DNA from: Taenia hydatigena
Taxonomy: Eukaryota; Platyhelminthes; Cestoda; Cyclophyllidea; Taeniidae
NCBI GenBank assembly: GCA_036345935.2
Contig: JADWOT020001669.1
Span: forward strand, 155,346 to 219,345
Direction: 5' to 3'
DNA: 64,000 bases
How positions within the stretch are numbered: position 1 is the stretch's first letter; each line of letters opens with the position of its first letter. The notes under the pieces were generated by a model, which was given only the letters and a program-made list of their open reading frames with translations, ran no database searches and had not been told where the DNA came from. Below, one piece after another: positions 47,651-62,575 of the stretch. Position numbers and translations under genes: made by a program.

Positions 47651-50600
47651 GTTGGGCAGGTGAGAATTTGGTCAGCCTACAAATTACAAAGAGAGAAGTG
47701 GGAGCAATACGGCCACCTTAGCTCTCGAAAGAATAAGTAAAGGAGGAGTAAAAATAGGAGATGGAATTGAGGCGAAGTAGTGTAGGACAAACTAAAGGGA
47801 CAGAGAAAATGATAGAAATGGGGAAGTAATGGTAATCCAAGCTAAGCTATGCCAAAACAAGATTTGGTTTCGTGTAGAGTGTGATTGAGTCAGGTCCAGT
47901 CTAACTCGTGCTTGTCTGATCTTGATTATGAATCTGGGCATTATTCACTCATGTCAAAATCGAGATCAAGACTAGTGGAGAGATGAAAGAGAACTTACAA
48001 AGAAGACACCGATAGTCGATAAGGTAGGAGGGGAAGGTGAGAGAAACTTAACAGAGGCAGAGGAGTGAGACGTTCTCGTGAAGTTAGCGAAAAATAAAGG
48101 TAAGGAGCTGTATTGTAGGGAGTACCCACTGTGCTCTTCCGAATTAATTGCATACGGGGAGTGCAGTCAATGTAACAATGCAAGGCGAAATACAGGTGAG
48201 CATATAGAGTGCAGTAGGCGACAAAGGAGACTGACCAAAGATGCGTAGGAGAGGGACATGAGAAAAAAGGCGTAGACATGAAAGCTACTCTCTGCCCATT
48301 TCAAAGACGTCACCAGTTCTACCTCTTGGGTGTGCACCTCAAATTCCTAATGTCTGCGAGAAAAGAAAAGAAGACCTTAATTTACGTGGCATTGAGTTGT
48401 GTCAAGTTGATTAGGCGGGACAAATCAAAAGTGTTGGGGTTGACTTAAATGATAACGCATGAGGCACCTTATCCAAGCTTGTCATAATCTGGCATAGGGA
48501 GCTAATCTTGCTTTTACTAATCCAGTCCATATTAGTTGGGTCTGGTCAGGCCTAGACTTGGGTACCGTGCTACAGTGCTTCCGCAGTGGAACATGAATAA
48601 TGGGCAAGTTGTTTTACATCAGCCGGTCTCTAATGCAGCTGCTTATTTAGGGACTTAGAAAATATTTGAAACATGAAGTGTAGGTGCTGCACAGAGAACG
48701 CAGTAAAGGGCAGAATGCTGATTAAAGGTTTCGGTGGCTCACTCCTAAAGATTGGTGTTAACAAAGGGGCTTTTCTGATGACTGCCTTAATTCGACGTTT
48801 GGACGAATCGCTATTTTGCATTACGAATGGCGGTGTTGGCCCATACACATCTTCCGTGGGAGCGATGCACCAAGAATATTCAGTTGAAAGAGACAGAGGA
48901 ACAATTGAGATTGAGGCGAAGAGGTAAGAAGTCGAGGTACGGAGCTGCAGTGCAGTGTTCTCCATTTCTTTCCTACCTCCTCCAATCCTTTCCAACAATA
49001 ATTTGCCTGCCACTCATCTGGCCACTTGATTGAGTAAAATAAAAATGAACCGAGTTAATAAAAAAATTGCATTGATCTAAGCTACCAGTCAAAAGCCAAT
49101 GCCATTCGGACATTTCCGATGGCGGTTAGCAGCCTTGCCTTGAAGTCTTGGTAATAAACAGCAAAGTTTAATTGTCTAGAAGAGGCTATTGCTAGTTTAC
49201 GCACGACAGACATGGTAAGAAACCATAAGATGCAATTAATTCTTACCAGATGCCAAAAGCAGATTGCTGATTTGCCCTTTGGAGGACTCATGATTAGCAA
49301 ATTATGCTCCAGTCAGACGCGATGCATTCTAGTGAAATTCATGGCCCGTAAATCCATTTTCACCCAGTAATTCTCAGTGAGCAAGCCAAGTCTCTGGAAA
49401 AATACGGCCTACTTCTGCCAACATCATGACACTTTAGTGCAGCAATGAATCCGATTTTCCAACGAGGTGAAAAGCAGTTACCGCTGATGACCTCGAAAAT
49501 GGTGAGCGAGTTCGTTAACTTAAAGACTTGTTTCACTTAACAGAATTTGCAGCCGACAGTTGAAATGTGCCTTAAAAATTGCAGCCATTGTGGTTATCCA
49601 TTTTTGATCGTAAACGATGCGTGATCCACTACATTTGACGTCCGGGACTAAATGGTCAAGTTTTGTAAACTTTGTACTCATGTCCAGCAAAGTTTTTTAT
49701 TTTTGTTTGATTCTATTTCTGTTTTTAAACGATATATAACAGCGACGTTTCTCATCTATCCTACTTGAATGTTACCTCTCCTTCAAATATAAAACTGGAT
49801 CTTCCCAGCTCCACTACAAGTGTAGCTTACATTATTCAGCGTTTAGCAATGCTATATATCGCATACTAGTCACACCTTTGCACGAATCTGTACCTACGAA
49901 ATGATATGGTGAGTAAGAGCAATCTTGTGCCCACCCCATTTAAGTATTCGCAAGCACAGCTTCAACGTTCATTGATGAGGTGGATTCATGTGTTTTCTGC
50001 TAACACATTGGCATTAAACACACATGCTCCTTAAAAAAGACACACAACAATTTATTTGCACTGAATAGACATTCATGTAAGTTGATTAGGTCCCGAACGG
50101 TTGTCCATTTATCATCTTTCCCCTAGTGCTAGCTACGGAGTCATTTCAGTTGAATTGGCGAACCGTGTGTTAACAAATTAATCTTCCCATCCTGCGATTA
50201 AAGGGAGACATAAGTGCGAATATCGCAGAGGTGCCACTGAAGCAACACGCAAAGTCCCTCTTTACGGTGGGTCACTGTCTTCTTGTACCCACTTGATGAA
50301 TCTGTTTCTCCTACTTAATTTCCTCCAATTTGGCTTCGACGCAAGGGCATTAGCGGTTGAGTTTGTAGCAGGGCGGGGTGGGCTTCTATGCGGTACTTCC
50401 TTAGATCTGATATCCACTTGAATTAAGGCCATGGCCTCCAACAGCTGGAAGTGGACATCTCATAGACAACATTACTACCTCACAACTGTGCCAACGTGTG
50501 AACACCTTCGTTGCATATAAAATGCTTCCCCTCGTGTAAGAGTGATTACTCAATTGGCAAGTGACGTGGCAATTTAGTAAGGCATCAAGCAACCATCATT

Positions 50601-51560
50601 ACCTACGACTTTCAAATGGGAGCGCGTATGACTGTGCAGTTAGTCTCAGTCCTTTCCACCATTAGCTGCTCAATGGATCATTTTCAACGATTGAAAAGCC
50701 TTCAAAATACGCCGAGTGGAAGTAGTGGAAACGAGCCTCGGATAGGAGTTGACTTGACCGCAGAAACTTTAAATGATTTGCAAGACATCAGTAGACATTT
50801 AATGTGATGGCTTACGCATACGGAGCGTCAACCTCGACTGTCTCGCTTCAAAGCTGAACTGTTTGCATTCCAAACGATGCTGTTTTCGTAGTCCATTGGA
50901 GTTACATTTGATTAACTTGGCGACAATCAGTCCAGTCTCCCCTATTTCGATGGTAATGCTCCCAAAAAACCTTTTGCAAATTAATTTCATACTCACGATT
51001 CAAACTGAATGCCAAATCTACTTCAATCCGACGGGTGATATCCGTACCTGAGGAAACAAAATGGGCTGCAAAGCAACAACCTCACTCGTTGTGAAGCTAT
51101 ACGATAATCCAACCATTCTGATCTGCCAATTGGCACTCAATTCGACGATAGCGTGGATTACACGCGGAAGCACATTCGAAGTAGATTCTTAACTACCTCG
51201 ACTTGCATTCACTCAAATCGCGCCTGCTGAATGCGCTCAAGAAGTATACAGCTCACCAACGAGGAGCAATTAGGCAATCTTTCCAAGAGTACACCTGCTG
51301 CATCCACCAACACGAACACTACAAGCGTGAATGATTCTACCAACGTGAATTTTGTTACGTCTTGATTACAGCAGAGACACCAAAGTTAGGCGAATTTACT
51401 GTGGATCGTGGGTCATGGACGAATGGGTTCCCAGACCTAATTGACCGCTTACACTACTTCCAAACAGCCCATATCCACAAGGCGCAGTTACTTCTTTGCT
51501 TCTTTACCAAAGAAACACTCAAACACCCATAGAAGAGGTGGTGATGCCTTGTCTGAACTG
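47651..51560. other. No gene recognised
   Basis: Open frames are short. The 84-codon frame at 48673-48924 ends exactly at an AG/GTAAGA donor-like site, so it could be an exon, but I know no family for it and see no partner exon. Confidence 0.4.
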
Positions 51561-54500
51561 TAACAGTGGACCACCTCACCCCACACGCCTCATCCGCGTC
51601 AATCAACAATCAAATTTATCATCACCTGCGCAAACCCGTTCAATCCTCACCTTCCTCTGTTTACAAAAGAAACGAGAGCAAGAGAGTGAAATTCTTAAAT
51701 TTACTAATTATGGGAAATTCACAGAAGCATACGACACTGTAAAGACACCATTATAGCCTGGCAAAGAAGATGTAGGCATTTGGAACGGCAAGAATTCAGA
51801 GCTTTGAGAGTTTTACGCTGTTTCGCATTAAAATGGTGCCAGAAGACAACTAATCATTCTAGTGCCCCTTTTCCATCTTTACTCATGGTCTTCATGAACT
51901 ATGTGGTGGTAGCGGTGTTTCCGCACCGACAAATTGTACTTATCACCCGCTTTAGATAGCGGACCTCTCATCTGCATTCCATTCACACATCGACATTTAA
52001 ACCTGCGAAGCGGAAACAGCAAGCAGCCCCGTTCAATACGAAGGAAATAAGGTCCAAACAGAGGTTCTAGTTTTATATCTGCATGAACAATCATAATGCA
52101 GCGACGTCATGTGAAGTAGTAAGCGATAACCCATGTTATACACGGAATAGGCATCATTTATCGAGGATGACACAGACCAGCCCCAGTGCCTGCGCACAAA
52201 ATGCGGAGATGAACCATCCTTCTCATGAAAGAAGGCGTTTACGATCGCAAACGCAAATGTTGTCTTTCAGTCCATCCGTTACCTTTGTTTGTTAGGTAAA
52301 CTTCTCGGTACCTGGCGGCTACTTGACACTGCTCAATGCCTTCTAGTGCGCCTCCTATTAAAGCATCTTCTCTTCCATTGCGCCCGACTAAAAGGAAATC
52401 GCAGTCGGGAGGTTTACAAAATCGAAGTGATTAGATATGCATGGAACTGTCCCTTCTAAATGCCACGCCACACACCTACTGCGGCCTGATCATTGTCAGA
52501 TGGATTCTGGTCAAGCTCAAACCTTGCTAAACGGTTTACTCTGATGAAATACAGACAACAACTACTCGTCTTACTGCTCCAGATAAGGACAAACTCTGGA
52601 GATTGCGGAACGGATGCACAGATTGCGAAAGATACTACACAAGCTAATTCTGTCCATGTCCTAAGAGGCCATCCCCCTCAAAACGAAGCTTTAAATGAGA
52701 GTGAAAATCACAGGGGGCCACTATAAGGGAAAATAGTACACATCGAGGGCTCATCCAAAAGCCAGGAACAGGAACAACTACTACAAATAAAGCGTTTAGG
52801 ATCTACTTATTAATCGCTTTACTTTAAGGATGACAAGCGCTTAGAGGCTCGAGACAAATAATGACACAGGAAATGAGGTTAGGTCGATGAAAAAGGCTTC
52901 ATTTCGGACGTCAAAGCCAAAAAGAGATCAAAAATCGGAAACCACTGATAAGCTGATTACAAGGTTGGAGACAGGAACAAAAAAGCTGCGTTAAAATTGC
53001 TTGCCAAACCAAATAACTAAAACAAAGTGGCTACTTTTCCCCTGCATACCTTCAGAAAGGTGCAATTCCACACGAAAAAAGGAAAAACTCTTCGGAATAA
53101 AATAAAACAATGCAGGAAGGCGGTCTTGCAGAATCACTGCCAAACCTACATTTTGAGAAAAGAAATCAACCTACTTAACTTTGCTCATAATATTTGATTC
53201 CGAGAAGCGAAAACCCTAACGCTCTACCAAGAGCCCGTAAATGGATTGTTGTCTACTCTTTACGCGATAACAAAAGGCAAAAGAGACTCCGGCTTATCAA
53301 GCGATCGCTTTTAATCCTTTTTCAAAAACATTATTCTTTACGAGGGAATTGCAGGAATGAAAAGAAGAGTAAGGGAGACGTGGTCAACAGAATAACGGGA
53401 GCTCTTTGGCACTCGTTCATTAAAAAACGAAATTGATCTTCAGTTATAAAAAAAAGGAGAACCAAGACCTGTGAACTTTCAATCACCTCCTCAAAAACAC
53501 TTTAAAATTACACTACTTAATCGAACTCTCGCAAAGCGATAAGCATAGACAAACAAGAAACGTATGAGAATGAGGAGAACAGCACAAAAGAAGTGACTTT
53601 ATTCCTACCGACAGGAAAAAACAAAAACCATGGCAGAGCGGAAAGAAGCCATAACGCAGGGACCAAGCGTAAAACACCTACGCACCAAGTACTCGATGGT
53701 GGGTCTCCTGTAATAGACACAGTTCAGTGTAATGAATCCTGATTGAGTCCGACAACCCTGTGGGCAGACCTTGACCGATTTACAGACACCGGTGAATAAC
53801 AATGCAATCCCTAAGAAAGACGCTGATTGACAGTATTGATCACCGGTCATGGGTCCCGTGTCCATGTGGATGAGCCCATGACGATGAGGCACGCAACTCT
53901 TGTGTTCGCTTTTTGATGATGCTAAACAATTAACCAGCCAATACCGCCTTGCGCAATTCCCTACTTCAAAAGCAAATCATGTGCAACAGGTACTACACTT
54001 ACTCATTAAAAATGCCATTTCCTGCGCTTTGTGGGATGCCTAGTGTATGACCTAGCTAGCCTTTCGGCATTGATGCATCTCATCTCCGGCAGCACCTTCA
54101 CACCCGGAGCCACAGTACTTGACACCTGCCCCCTCCTCTTACCGTCAATCGGTACAAAGACTAGCAAATTGGGTATTCTACCGGCATAAAATTGGTATTT
54201 TCACACTCTCTTAGTGGCTTTCCACCTGTCTGAACAAAGCGCTTTCTTCTAACATCGTAGCCATCCAAAGTTACTCATTTTCCACTGCTTAAATGCACTG
54301 TAGGCAAGTCCGTCTTGGCCAGCCTCATATGCTCACCGCATGCTGACCCCTACACGTTCCGTGGGTCGAGAAGGGACAGTAGAACAGATCGACAGTTGAG
54401 AAAATAGGCTGATAATTTGGCTGATAAAGATTTACAGAATGCCTGGAGGGTCATTAGACAGCCAACACTAGCTTTGCCGCTTCACCTAGCCCCTATCCCT

Positions 54501-55664
54501 GCATCTCTACCAGCCGGCCAACTAAGTGAATGAACAAGAACAGGGGTGCAATTAAGTTACAGAAAAAATCTAGTATTTTGCAAAGACATCCTCCCAAAAC
54601 AACACCATTAATGGGTATGATGGTGGAAAAGGATACCACGAGTAGAGGCAGAGGCGAAGACACTACTTTTAACGGCTGCCGTATCTGGCGCCTCATCGCT
54701 GCCGTATATATGCCAGAAAATAAGTGGTGTGCCCCAAAAAAGCACCCGTGCTATAGACAAAGCCAATTAATGTCACCGGACTGTGGTGAAGGCTGGACCG
54801 AACCAAGCATCAGACGCTTGCGCCCATTACTCTGGGTATGTCTATGTCGGTGGCATCCCCCCTCCTCCTCCCAAACTACCTAGTGCACCTACAGCTCTAC
54901 TGAATCGGACAAACGCATGACAGCACTCAGTCAATCGACACCATGTGCAATAGGCCAGTCAAGTGCACGCGTGTGCTTCAAACGGTGGAACAAGTACCGT
55001 GCGTAAATAAGCCAACTGAACATGGCGAGGCATTCCACTCCTTTCCACTATGAACAACTTCCATCCTAACCATTGTTAGCAGCAATAATGCGATCAAAAT
55101 GAAGCAATGCACCCCAGAAACACGCACCACGAGGGTGTCAGGAAGGTGTTACTTTTGGCATCACCGACAATCAGTTGTTCTGACGCAGACGAAGTGATCC
55201 CAACACGACCACTCACATCGGACAGGACCGTACCAACGTTCTAACTCCACATCTCATACCGCTGAAGTGAAGCTGACCAAGAAAACCAGGCGGGTAAGTC
55301 CCTAGACAGCGAGATAAACAGATCTCCTCACCTTCGTTTGTCTATCCACCCATGCCTCCACCAGCCAATTAGCCCAATTGACAGATAAGTGAAAAGCGCG
55401 TAAGAAACGGATGAAGCTTAACGTTTACCGGTGCACATTTGCCTGCCTTAGGAGACGTCAACTGATTAATGGTTGTCGGGAATATTAACCCAGCTAATCC
55501 AAGGGAGACGCCAAACCTGCACTCTTTCCTGTCTCCGCGACCCTTCAGTCAACTATTAGCCCCACAGAAAAACAGCTAAAGCCAAGGCCAATTCCTACTA
55601 TGGACTAAGAGGAGGGCGAAGATTACACTGAAGCTACTACATTGTTACAAGGCAAGAGGTGAAA

Positions 55665-55724
55665 AAACCGAGGCAATCAGTGGGTTGCCTTCCAAGTCAT
55701 CTCCGTGACAATACGTTTCCAATA
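55665..55724. other. Unusually conserved 60-base block, copy 2
   Basis: One mismatch to 27735-27794. See that entry. Confidence 0.55.
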
Positions 55725-58700
55725 CACACTCCATTCATAAGTATTTCGAAAGCAGGTATCCAAGGATGCTTCCTTTGACAATAATAAAAGTGCACAGTCC
55801 GGTGGCTTGCACAAGAAACACTAACCAGGTAGATTCAAGTAACATCAGCAGAAGAAACCTACGGAATTGCTTAACATTTAGCAAAACTTGAATGCGTATT
55901 CAAACACTAGATGGTCCTCCTCAAATCCGCTAAACAATAAGTGAAGCAGCAGCAGGCTTTCTAACCGCAAGTAGATTAATTAGAATCTACATACTTAATA
56001 CAACTGTGCGTAGTATCTGTGCTACTCTTTTGAATGTGTAAGAACACTTATTTAGAACTATTAATTACAGTACATCGTGGATGCCCACACGTGCAATGAA
56101 GCAAACTGCCGTATCGCTACCCATCAGCATCCAGCACACTCAATCCGACAACTACGAATTTACTATACTTTGTGATAAACACAAACAACATGCCCAATCA
56201 AAATTCTCAAGAAGCACATGCATATATTCATTGAAACACGCTAAACACAAACCTCCCTGGTCAGATTAGAATGGAAAAAAAACGAGTAATGGACGAAAGC
56301 ACACCATCTACCCTTCTAAACGGAAAGCGATAACACGATATGCGCAATGGACAAATTCAGCCAGAAGTCAATGAGCGCAAAAGTTAGAACTGCCGACAAT
56401 TGAAGTAAGCCGGTGCTGGGTGAAAGCACCTAAACAACTGATGGCAGCAAACAAGCGAAACTCGTGGGAAGAGAAAATAAGAAGGGACAGTTAGTCCTAA
56501 TCCAGCCTTGGATTCCCATAGAGCAGACTGTGACTGTGGCCAACGCAAAAAACTACACCTCGAACTTAGGCGTAACACCTCATCCAAGTTGACAAAACGG
56601 CAAATAGAGTGCATAAATGGGGGCTTTTCAAGTATCCATAAATGTGCACCGAAACGCACCTATTAATCGGTAAGTCACTTTCTTCATGCATCCACAATTA
56701 GCACACTCAATGACGTGGCACGACATCGCTTGCACCCTACTTCGTTGCAGACTTCCAACAACTTCGACAAAATCCCATCAGTGAGCGCTGACTGCCGAAA
56801 CGCCCTTCAGCAGCGGCACAGCCTCAACGAAATACTTGTCATTTGCAGACTTAAAGGAAACATATCCAATGTGTTGCTCCATTTGTTCAGTCTGCCCCAC
56901 TTTGCGCGGTAAAGTTCGAAGTTTGCATCCACCCATCACCTGCGTCACCAAATGCTCCATCCAAGGAACATCCTCGAAACTGCAGGAACAAACTGAGACT
57001 TAAAGAAACAATGTCATTCAATGCGGTGGACTGATACGCAGTGCGACGATGGAGAAACTGCACGTTGATGCCTTAGTCGCAGCAGTCTTTACGGCCATGG
57101 CTTAGGCTTGTTCCGGTTGTGTCTGCTGAAGTCACAGGAGGCGACGTTCAGTTCGTCAGTGGATAAGAAGGGAGGGCACAGCTGCTATATCTGCATTCAA
57201 TGAGCACGACAAATTCCACTGGCACGGTTGCTGTAACAAGTTGGGAAATGTGGCTGTCACATTGCATTTGTGAATAGACTTCGGGAAAAGGATACACAAC
57301 GAATTCATTGAGGCACAGCACAAATTACACCAACTTCTAGGCTGAAGTAGAGAGCATGAGAGAAGTCATACTTCAAATCCGACCTTTTTCAGCGATTCCT
57401 TGCAGCGCGTTAGATGCACCACCACAGACAGGTGCATTCTTGTCATCCTTAAAGTTCAGACCATCGTTGACTTCACGCAAAGCCTAAAATAAAACAGTTT
57501 CTTTCCTTCCTGAACTAACAGAACTTATCCGACCGCAACCAAAACAGGCGACGCACCCGCCAAATCGGCAGATGATATAGTAAAGACGACCGGTGACATT
57601 AAAACTGTGAAAATTGAAGAACCACTGTCTGGCAAATAGCATTTAATTTTAAGAATTCTTGGAATTATCCAAAAATCACAATCAAGCTTGGCCTTAGAAC
57701 AAATACTAAAATTTATCTTTGCGAGTGTATAAAAACTGAATGCAATTTATCTTCGAAAATTGATATACAGCTACGAAAAACTGCATACTATTACAATCTG
57801 TTACAAACCTATTAACTTAGATGACAGGGCATCGATGCAGCCCTTACGGGTAGTGAAAGAGTGGCCTCTGTCGTAATTATTAAACAATGGATAGCGAGGG
57901 CAAATGCAGTTCATCCTTGGAAATTGATTATTTAAAAAAATTGCATCCCATCACAGAAAGCATTATACGTCATGCAAAATTGACCGCATTTATCCTAAAA
58001 AAGGGTGTCAGAACATTATGCACCAAATGTGAGAACTGAAGTGCTATCCTCCTTTGATCGTAAAGGTCAGAGCTAGCAAGCTTCATTGCAGTTTGGTTAC
58101 TCGGGCTACTATCTTCCGTTTCGCCTCCGAGGAATTCTGACGAAACCTTCATTTCTAGGTGTGCGATGGCTGCCTCTTCATCTCTCAAAGCTCCATTTCG
58201 ACAATAAAAGTATCGCACGAATCCCTCGTCTTTAGTACTGCCCTTATTGAATGCCCTTCTTCCAGTCATTAAAGTTCACACTTCATTTCCACATCCGATC
58301 AATGGCCCACCTTTGCAGAGTCACAGATGCAATATTAAGCGATTGATGGCTATAAACCTAGCAGTGCGGCACGGGCAAAACAATTGGTAGGGGTTAGAAC
58401 GTTTCTATACGGCATGAGCTGTAAATGTTGCAATGGGCGGAAGCAAGTACGCATTAAATCGTGGGGCATCTTCGCCTCCTCCCCTGCTACCCGTGAAAAT
58501 TAACAACCACACTCCAACAACAAGTCATCCCAGTTAACGCTCACACTTGTGGACATCATGAAAAACCAATGCATCGTATGAAGGCTCATAATAATATCAC
58601 CTCGCATCGGCTTCACCTCACACCTACCGTTGTTGTTGTTACTGTTAAAGGTATCAAAACCTGGCTACTACCTTAGACTGGAAAAAATGCCTAAAGAACA

Positions 58701-58765
58701 AGCAAAAGTGGTGTGATTGTAAACCTATGATTAGATCTCACTCAACTTGTGCCACACACACTGTC

Positions 58766-59122
58766 TCATGGAGGAGTACTTACCAAGGTAACGCCCTCCT
58801 CTCCTGTCCCTTTCGACTGCATGTCCGGCACCCACACACGCCGCATCCAGTCTTCCATGATGCTGGGACCCTCCTCCAAGCACACAGCCGCGCCGCCGCC
58901 TGCCTGCTTATGCCCTGCGTGAAGGAATAGTCCACACTGAGGAGGAAGAGCAGGGGATCTCTCAATCGCATTCATTGCTCCTCTAATAATTGCTTTAACG
59001 CCATAGCTGTCGATGCCGACAAGGATGAGTTCAAAGGCCCTCGGTGCAGTCTCAGTGGCTTCCCATGGATCGGCTTCTACGTCCACATTCCTCCTTGCCA
59101 TTATTGCCACCGCCGACAACAA
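58766..59122 (-). other. GC-rich patch with ORF conserved between duplicates (copy 2)
   Basis: 118-codon minus-strand frame. Its first part parallels copy 1 at 30922-31182 (EADPWEATET, RGAMNAIE, HAGHKQAG) and then extends further. No family recognised. The substitution pattern between copies does not favour protein coding. Confidence 0.25.
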
Positions 59123-61683
59123 CGATGTGTTATTGTTAACAGGCAGCCTAATGAGTCCGTGACGTTGAGAAGTGCCACGTAGCCAGCGTTGCGGACAATA
59201 GCGGCGAGGCAGCCAGTGTTAGTCAGAAGCCGACTATTACAACAAACACTGCACTGACGAGTTAGGCGCACAAAATTGACATCGAGTGCTGCTTACTTAA
59301 GTCCCCATGCCTATCACATAATAAGGTTCAGGAAGAAGTAAAAATTCCCTTTCGTCGTACTTTGGACCCGCAATCACTTTGGCACCATGTAAAGTCAAGT
59401 GCTTGGTAAGTTCTCCTCCCCACCTTCCCTCCCACCAAATAAGGCCCCATTTACCACAACATCACTCCCTCCCTATTTAAATAATCCTCCACCTACCTAC
59501 CTACTTCAATCAATCCCATCACCCCATTGTTCAGCATAGCAAACGAACACGAAAAAGTGTCGCCATCCAACAACCAACCGAAACTCTTCAAATTTTCTCT
59601 CACGAACCTCATTAACAAAAAAGAGTCCTATACACACATGCACCCAAATTCACGAAAAAAGGGCCACCTATAGTAGGTATGAAAAAAACCTCTGAGACGC
59701 TTCTCCTTCTCTTCCTCCCCATCTTTTCAGTGTTGACACAATCACCAGCGCAACTCATTAATGTGATAATAAGCCCACCCCCTCCCCCTAATCCGTCAGT
59801 GCTACACTCCAGTTAGTCTGCTGAGCTTGTGAACATGCCCTTCTCACCCAATGCTCGTGCCCAACTGCACAAAAGGTCACACTCACCGCTATACCATCCA
59901 ACACACACCGCCAACGTCCATCCCGAAACCCACATTGCACAACCGAGACAAAGACACCTCTGCCAATGACTTCACGAACTCGTATTGCCTACCACTCCAC
60001 AGACTCATCGAATGTTACCTCATCACCATCACCGCCGCCATCACCATAGTAACTATGTAGCATCCAAAAAGGGTAAAGGTAAACAATGGAGGAGCCGATG
60101 TGTGAATATCCAATGCGCTGCAAAGTTAACACCTTAAAACATAACCACTGATAGGAGAAAACAACTTAACATGCGAGCGTTTAAGAGTGCCACGAAGTAC
60201 AGGCTGCGCAGTGATGTAAAAGCTCCTTCCTCCACGGATATCATAGCGAAGAAAGTAACGCACCTTTTACCACACATAAAATGTAAAAGGATCTACGAAT
60301 AAATGACTAAGCATGCTTCCACCCAAAACAAGAACGTACATCGAGTCCACTGCTGAACAGAAGGGACAGCTACCACTCATTAACTGCAATCGAATCTTAT
60401 CGGAGGGGCGTGTGAAGCGATAGGTAAGGCGAGATTCGAAATTCACTGCCGCCTCATAATGCCTCCATTCTTCGCAAAACAACAATTTTTGACGACAGCT
60501 TCAATGTTCAACCCATCGAATGCAATGGAAAATATGGCGAATCCTTATTAGCAAAAATAATGGGTGGATGCCAAGCCCTTGGTAAGGTTACAACCCTTCT
60601 CAACAAAATTACGACTCATTAATCAAAGTCCAGTCATTAAGGAGCAAACTAATTAGCGAATTGCCAAAACAATCTTAATTTACCACATAAAGTATTGCAC
60701 AGCAAGAAACCAACCTAATTAGACCTTGCAGTTGGAAAGCAAAACATCTTAACAGTCACATTATGAAGTCTTCGCGTTTACTCCAGCAGGCAGACGTATA
60801 AAGGAAGCCAATTGGCATACAAAAAGCCTGATAACAAATAAAAAACTAAAACCAATAAAAATGTGCCAAATACTTACCAGATTTCCAACTTGTTCGAGCA
60901 GATCCAGCCCCAATAACCGAAAGTAACGGCCACTAAGATGCACACCACTTATGTGATTCACGTGCAAAGCTAGCCAATCACTTTGTCCTCGCTCGATAAA
61001 ACAAATAGACTTCTAATTCTTATGTATTTTTAAAAGCACGAAGTTGTTGCAAATGCCTAATTTTTTACTTTTAGCAGTAAATATTAAAAAAATTTGGCAA
61101 AATTTTTGTATCAGGCGTTAGTAGGAAAACTAGCATCAAAACCTTGAAATAACAACGCCCTAGAATAACGTTTAAAGAGCCACAAACTTGTGTATGCAAT
61201 CTGATTAACAATGTAACGCCCGTTTTCACTGTTTACTTGTATATCCTAACTGTTATCACGCTTGATATCGGCAACTAAGTTAATTTATAAAGCCGACTGC
61301 AATGTACCTTTTTATTATTTATTGTAGCTTTGATTTAATTCGGTAGACTTATGATATCTGACAGGAACTTGGATAACTCCGTCACCTGAGGTCTGATACG
61401 CAGACAAGTGATGAGCACAGCATCCGCAACGCCGTTGGACATCCATCAACCTTCCAGACATTTTATTATTAACAGAAGGAAGATGTGAAGTAACTGGGTC
61501 GAAGTGTACAACCCGAAGCGCAAATTCAAGCTTACATGGAAAATTTAAAAAAGAACGGACAGCATAGAAGCATTGACGTAGGTGTGAATCCAAACAAGGA
61601 TTGCATCGAAAACACTTGCCTTGGAAGGATACCACACATAATGACGCGATAACGAGGCCCTCAGATTGGGTTGTTGGTCGATC

Positions 61684-61860
61684 GAGAGGCCATGTAATGC
61701 AGTGGTAAGCGCTGAGCAGAGTTCTAAAATGTTGCAGAGGACAAATGCAGGGTTCCAGACCTCCTCCTCAAATATGCAGACAATACCCAACACGGGCAAT
61801 AGATGTATCAAATAAACACAAAGTCTATACAATATTCTCTTCTGGCAAGTCAAATATCTT
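61684..61860 (+). repeat. tRNA-derived SINE-like sequence, copy 2
   Basis: Counterpart of 35262-35480. The A-box-like taatgcagtgg is at 61695-61705 and the B-box-like gggttccagac at 61750-61760. The closer spacing here (about 55 bases) is nearer to that of a tRNA promoter. Confidence 0.45.
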
Positions 61861-62179
61861 GCGTATTGGTTATTCGGTGCTTAGTTTAGTCGCGTAAATT
61901 AATTTGGCTAAGTATCCCCAATGTCATCGCAAAGTCGTTACCCGTGCAGCGGAATTTAAATGGCATTTGAAATTGAAGAGAGCTAGGATTATAGCCTTGT
62001 CTGCCTCAAATTGCGTGCATGCGTATCCTCAAGATTGCAGTGACACTCGCGTGTATTTAGGAGACTGAGATTAGACCATGCCTCTTGTGAAGTGCAATGT
62101 TTGTAAATGTAGGCACATCTAATGAGGAGTGTTGGAAACTGCTACAAAACTGGGTGACTGTAAACTACACAGGAAGATA

Positions 62180-62322
62180 AGGAGGAGGAGGAGGAGGAGG
62201 AGGAGGAGGAGGAGGAGGAGGAGGAGGAGGAGGAGGAGGAGGAGGAGGAGGAGGAGGAGAGGAGGAGAGGAGGAGGAGATGTGAGGAGGAGGAGGAGGAG
62301 GAGGAGGAGGAGGAGGAGGAGG
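62180..62322. repeat. (GGA)n microsatellite, copy 2
   Basis: About 143 bp of GGA units broken once by gagatgtgagg. Homologous to 35802-36030. Confidence 0.95.
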
Positions 62323-62575
62323 TATGCCTTCATTCAAAAGCAATCGGTGTCCTTGTCATTTCCTCAGTGGCCATCAACGACTACTACGACGGCGACGTAC
62401 TAGATGGTGCCTGATCTTTAGAAGTAGAGTGAAGGCTTGACGTCCATCTGAGTGAAGGTCTGTGGGGAGGAGGACGGAAGCATTGTTCGCATCTTAATTG
62501 AGCCCAAGAGTCGAAGCGGGATGAATTGCCATTGACCGTACAGAGCTCGCTAACAGAGAAACATTGTATGTAGAG

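Noticed and set aside
56650..56670. Resemblance to a flatworm spliced-leader sequence (ttaatcggtaag)
   Set aside because: Too short, and the rest of a spliced-leader RNA is absent; the duplicate at 28746 differs.
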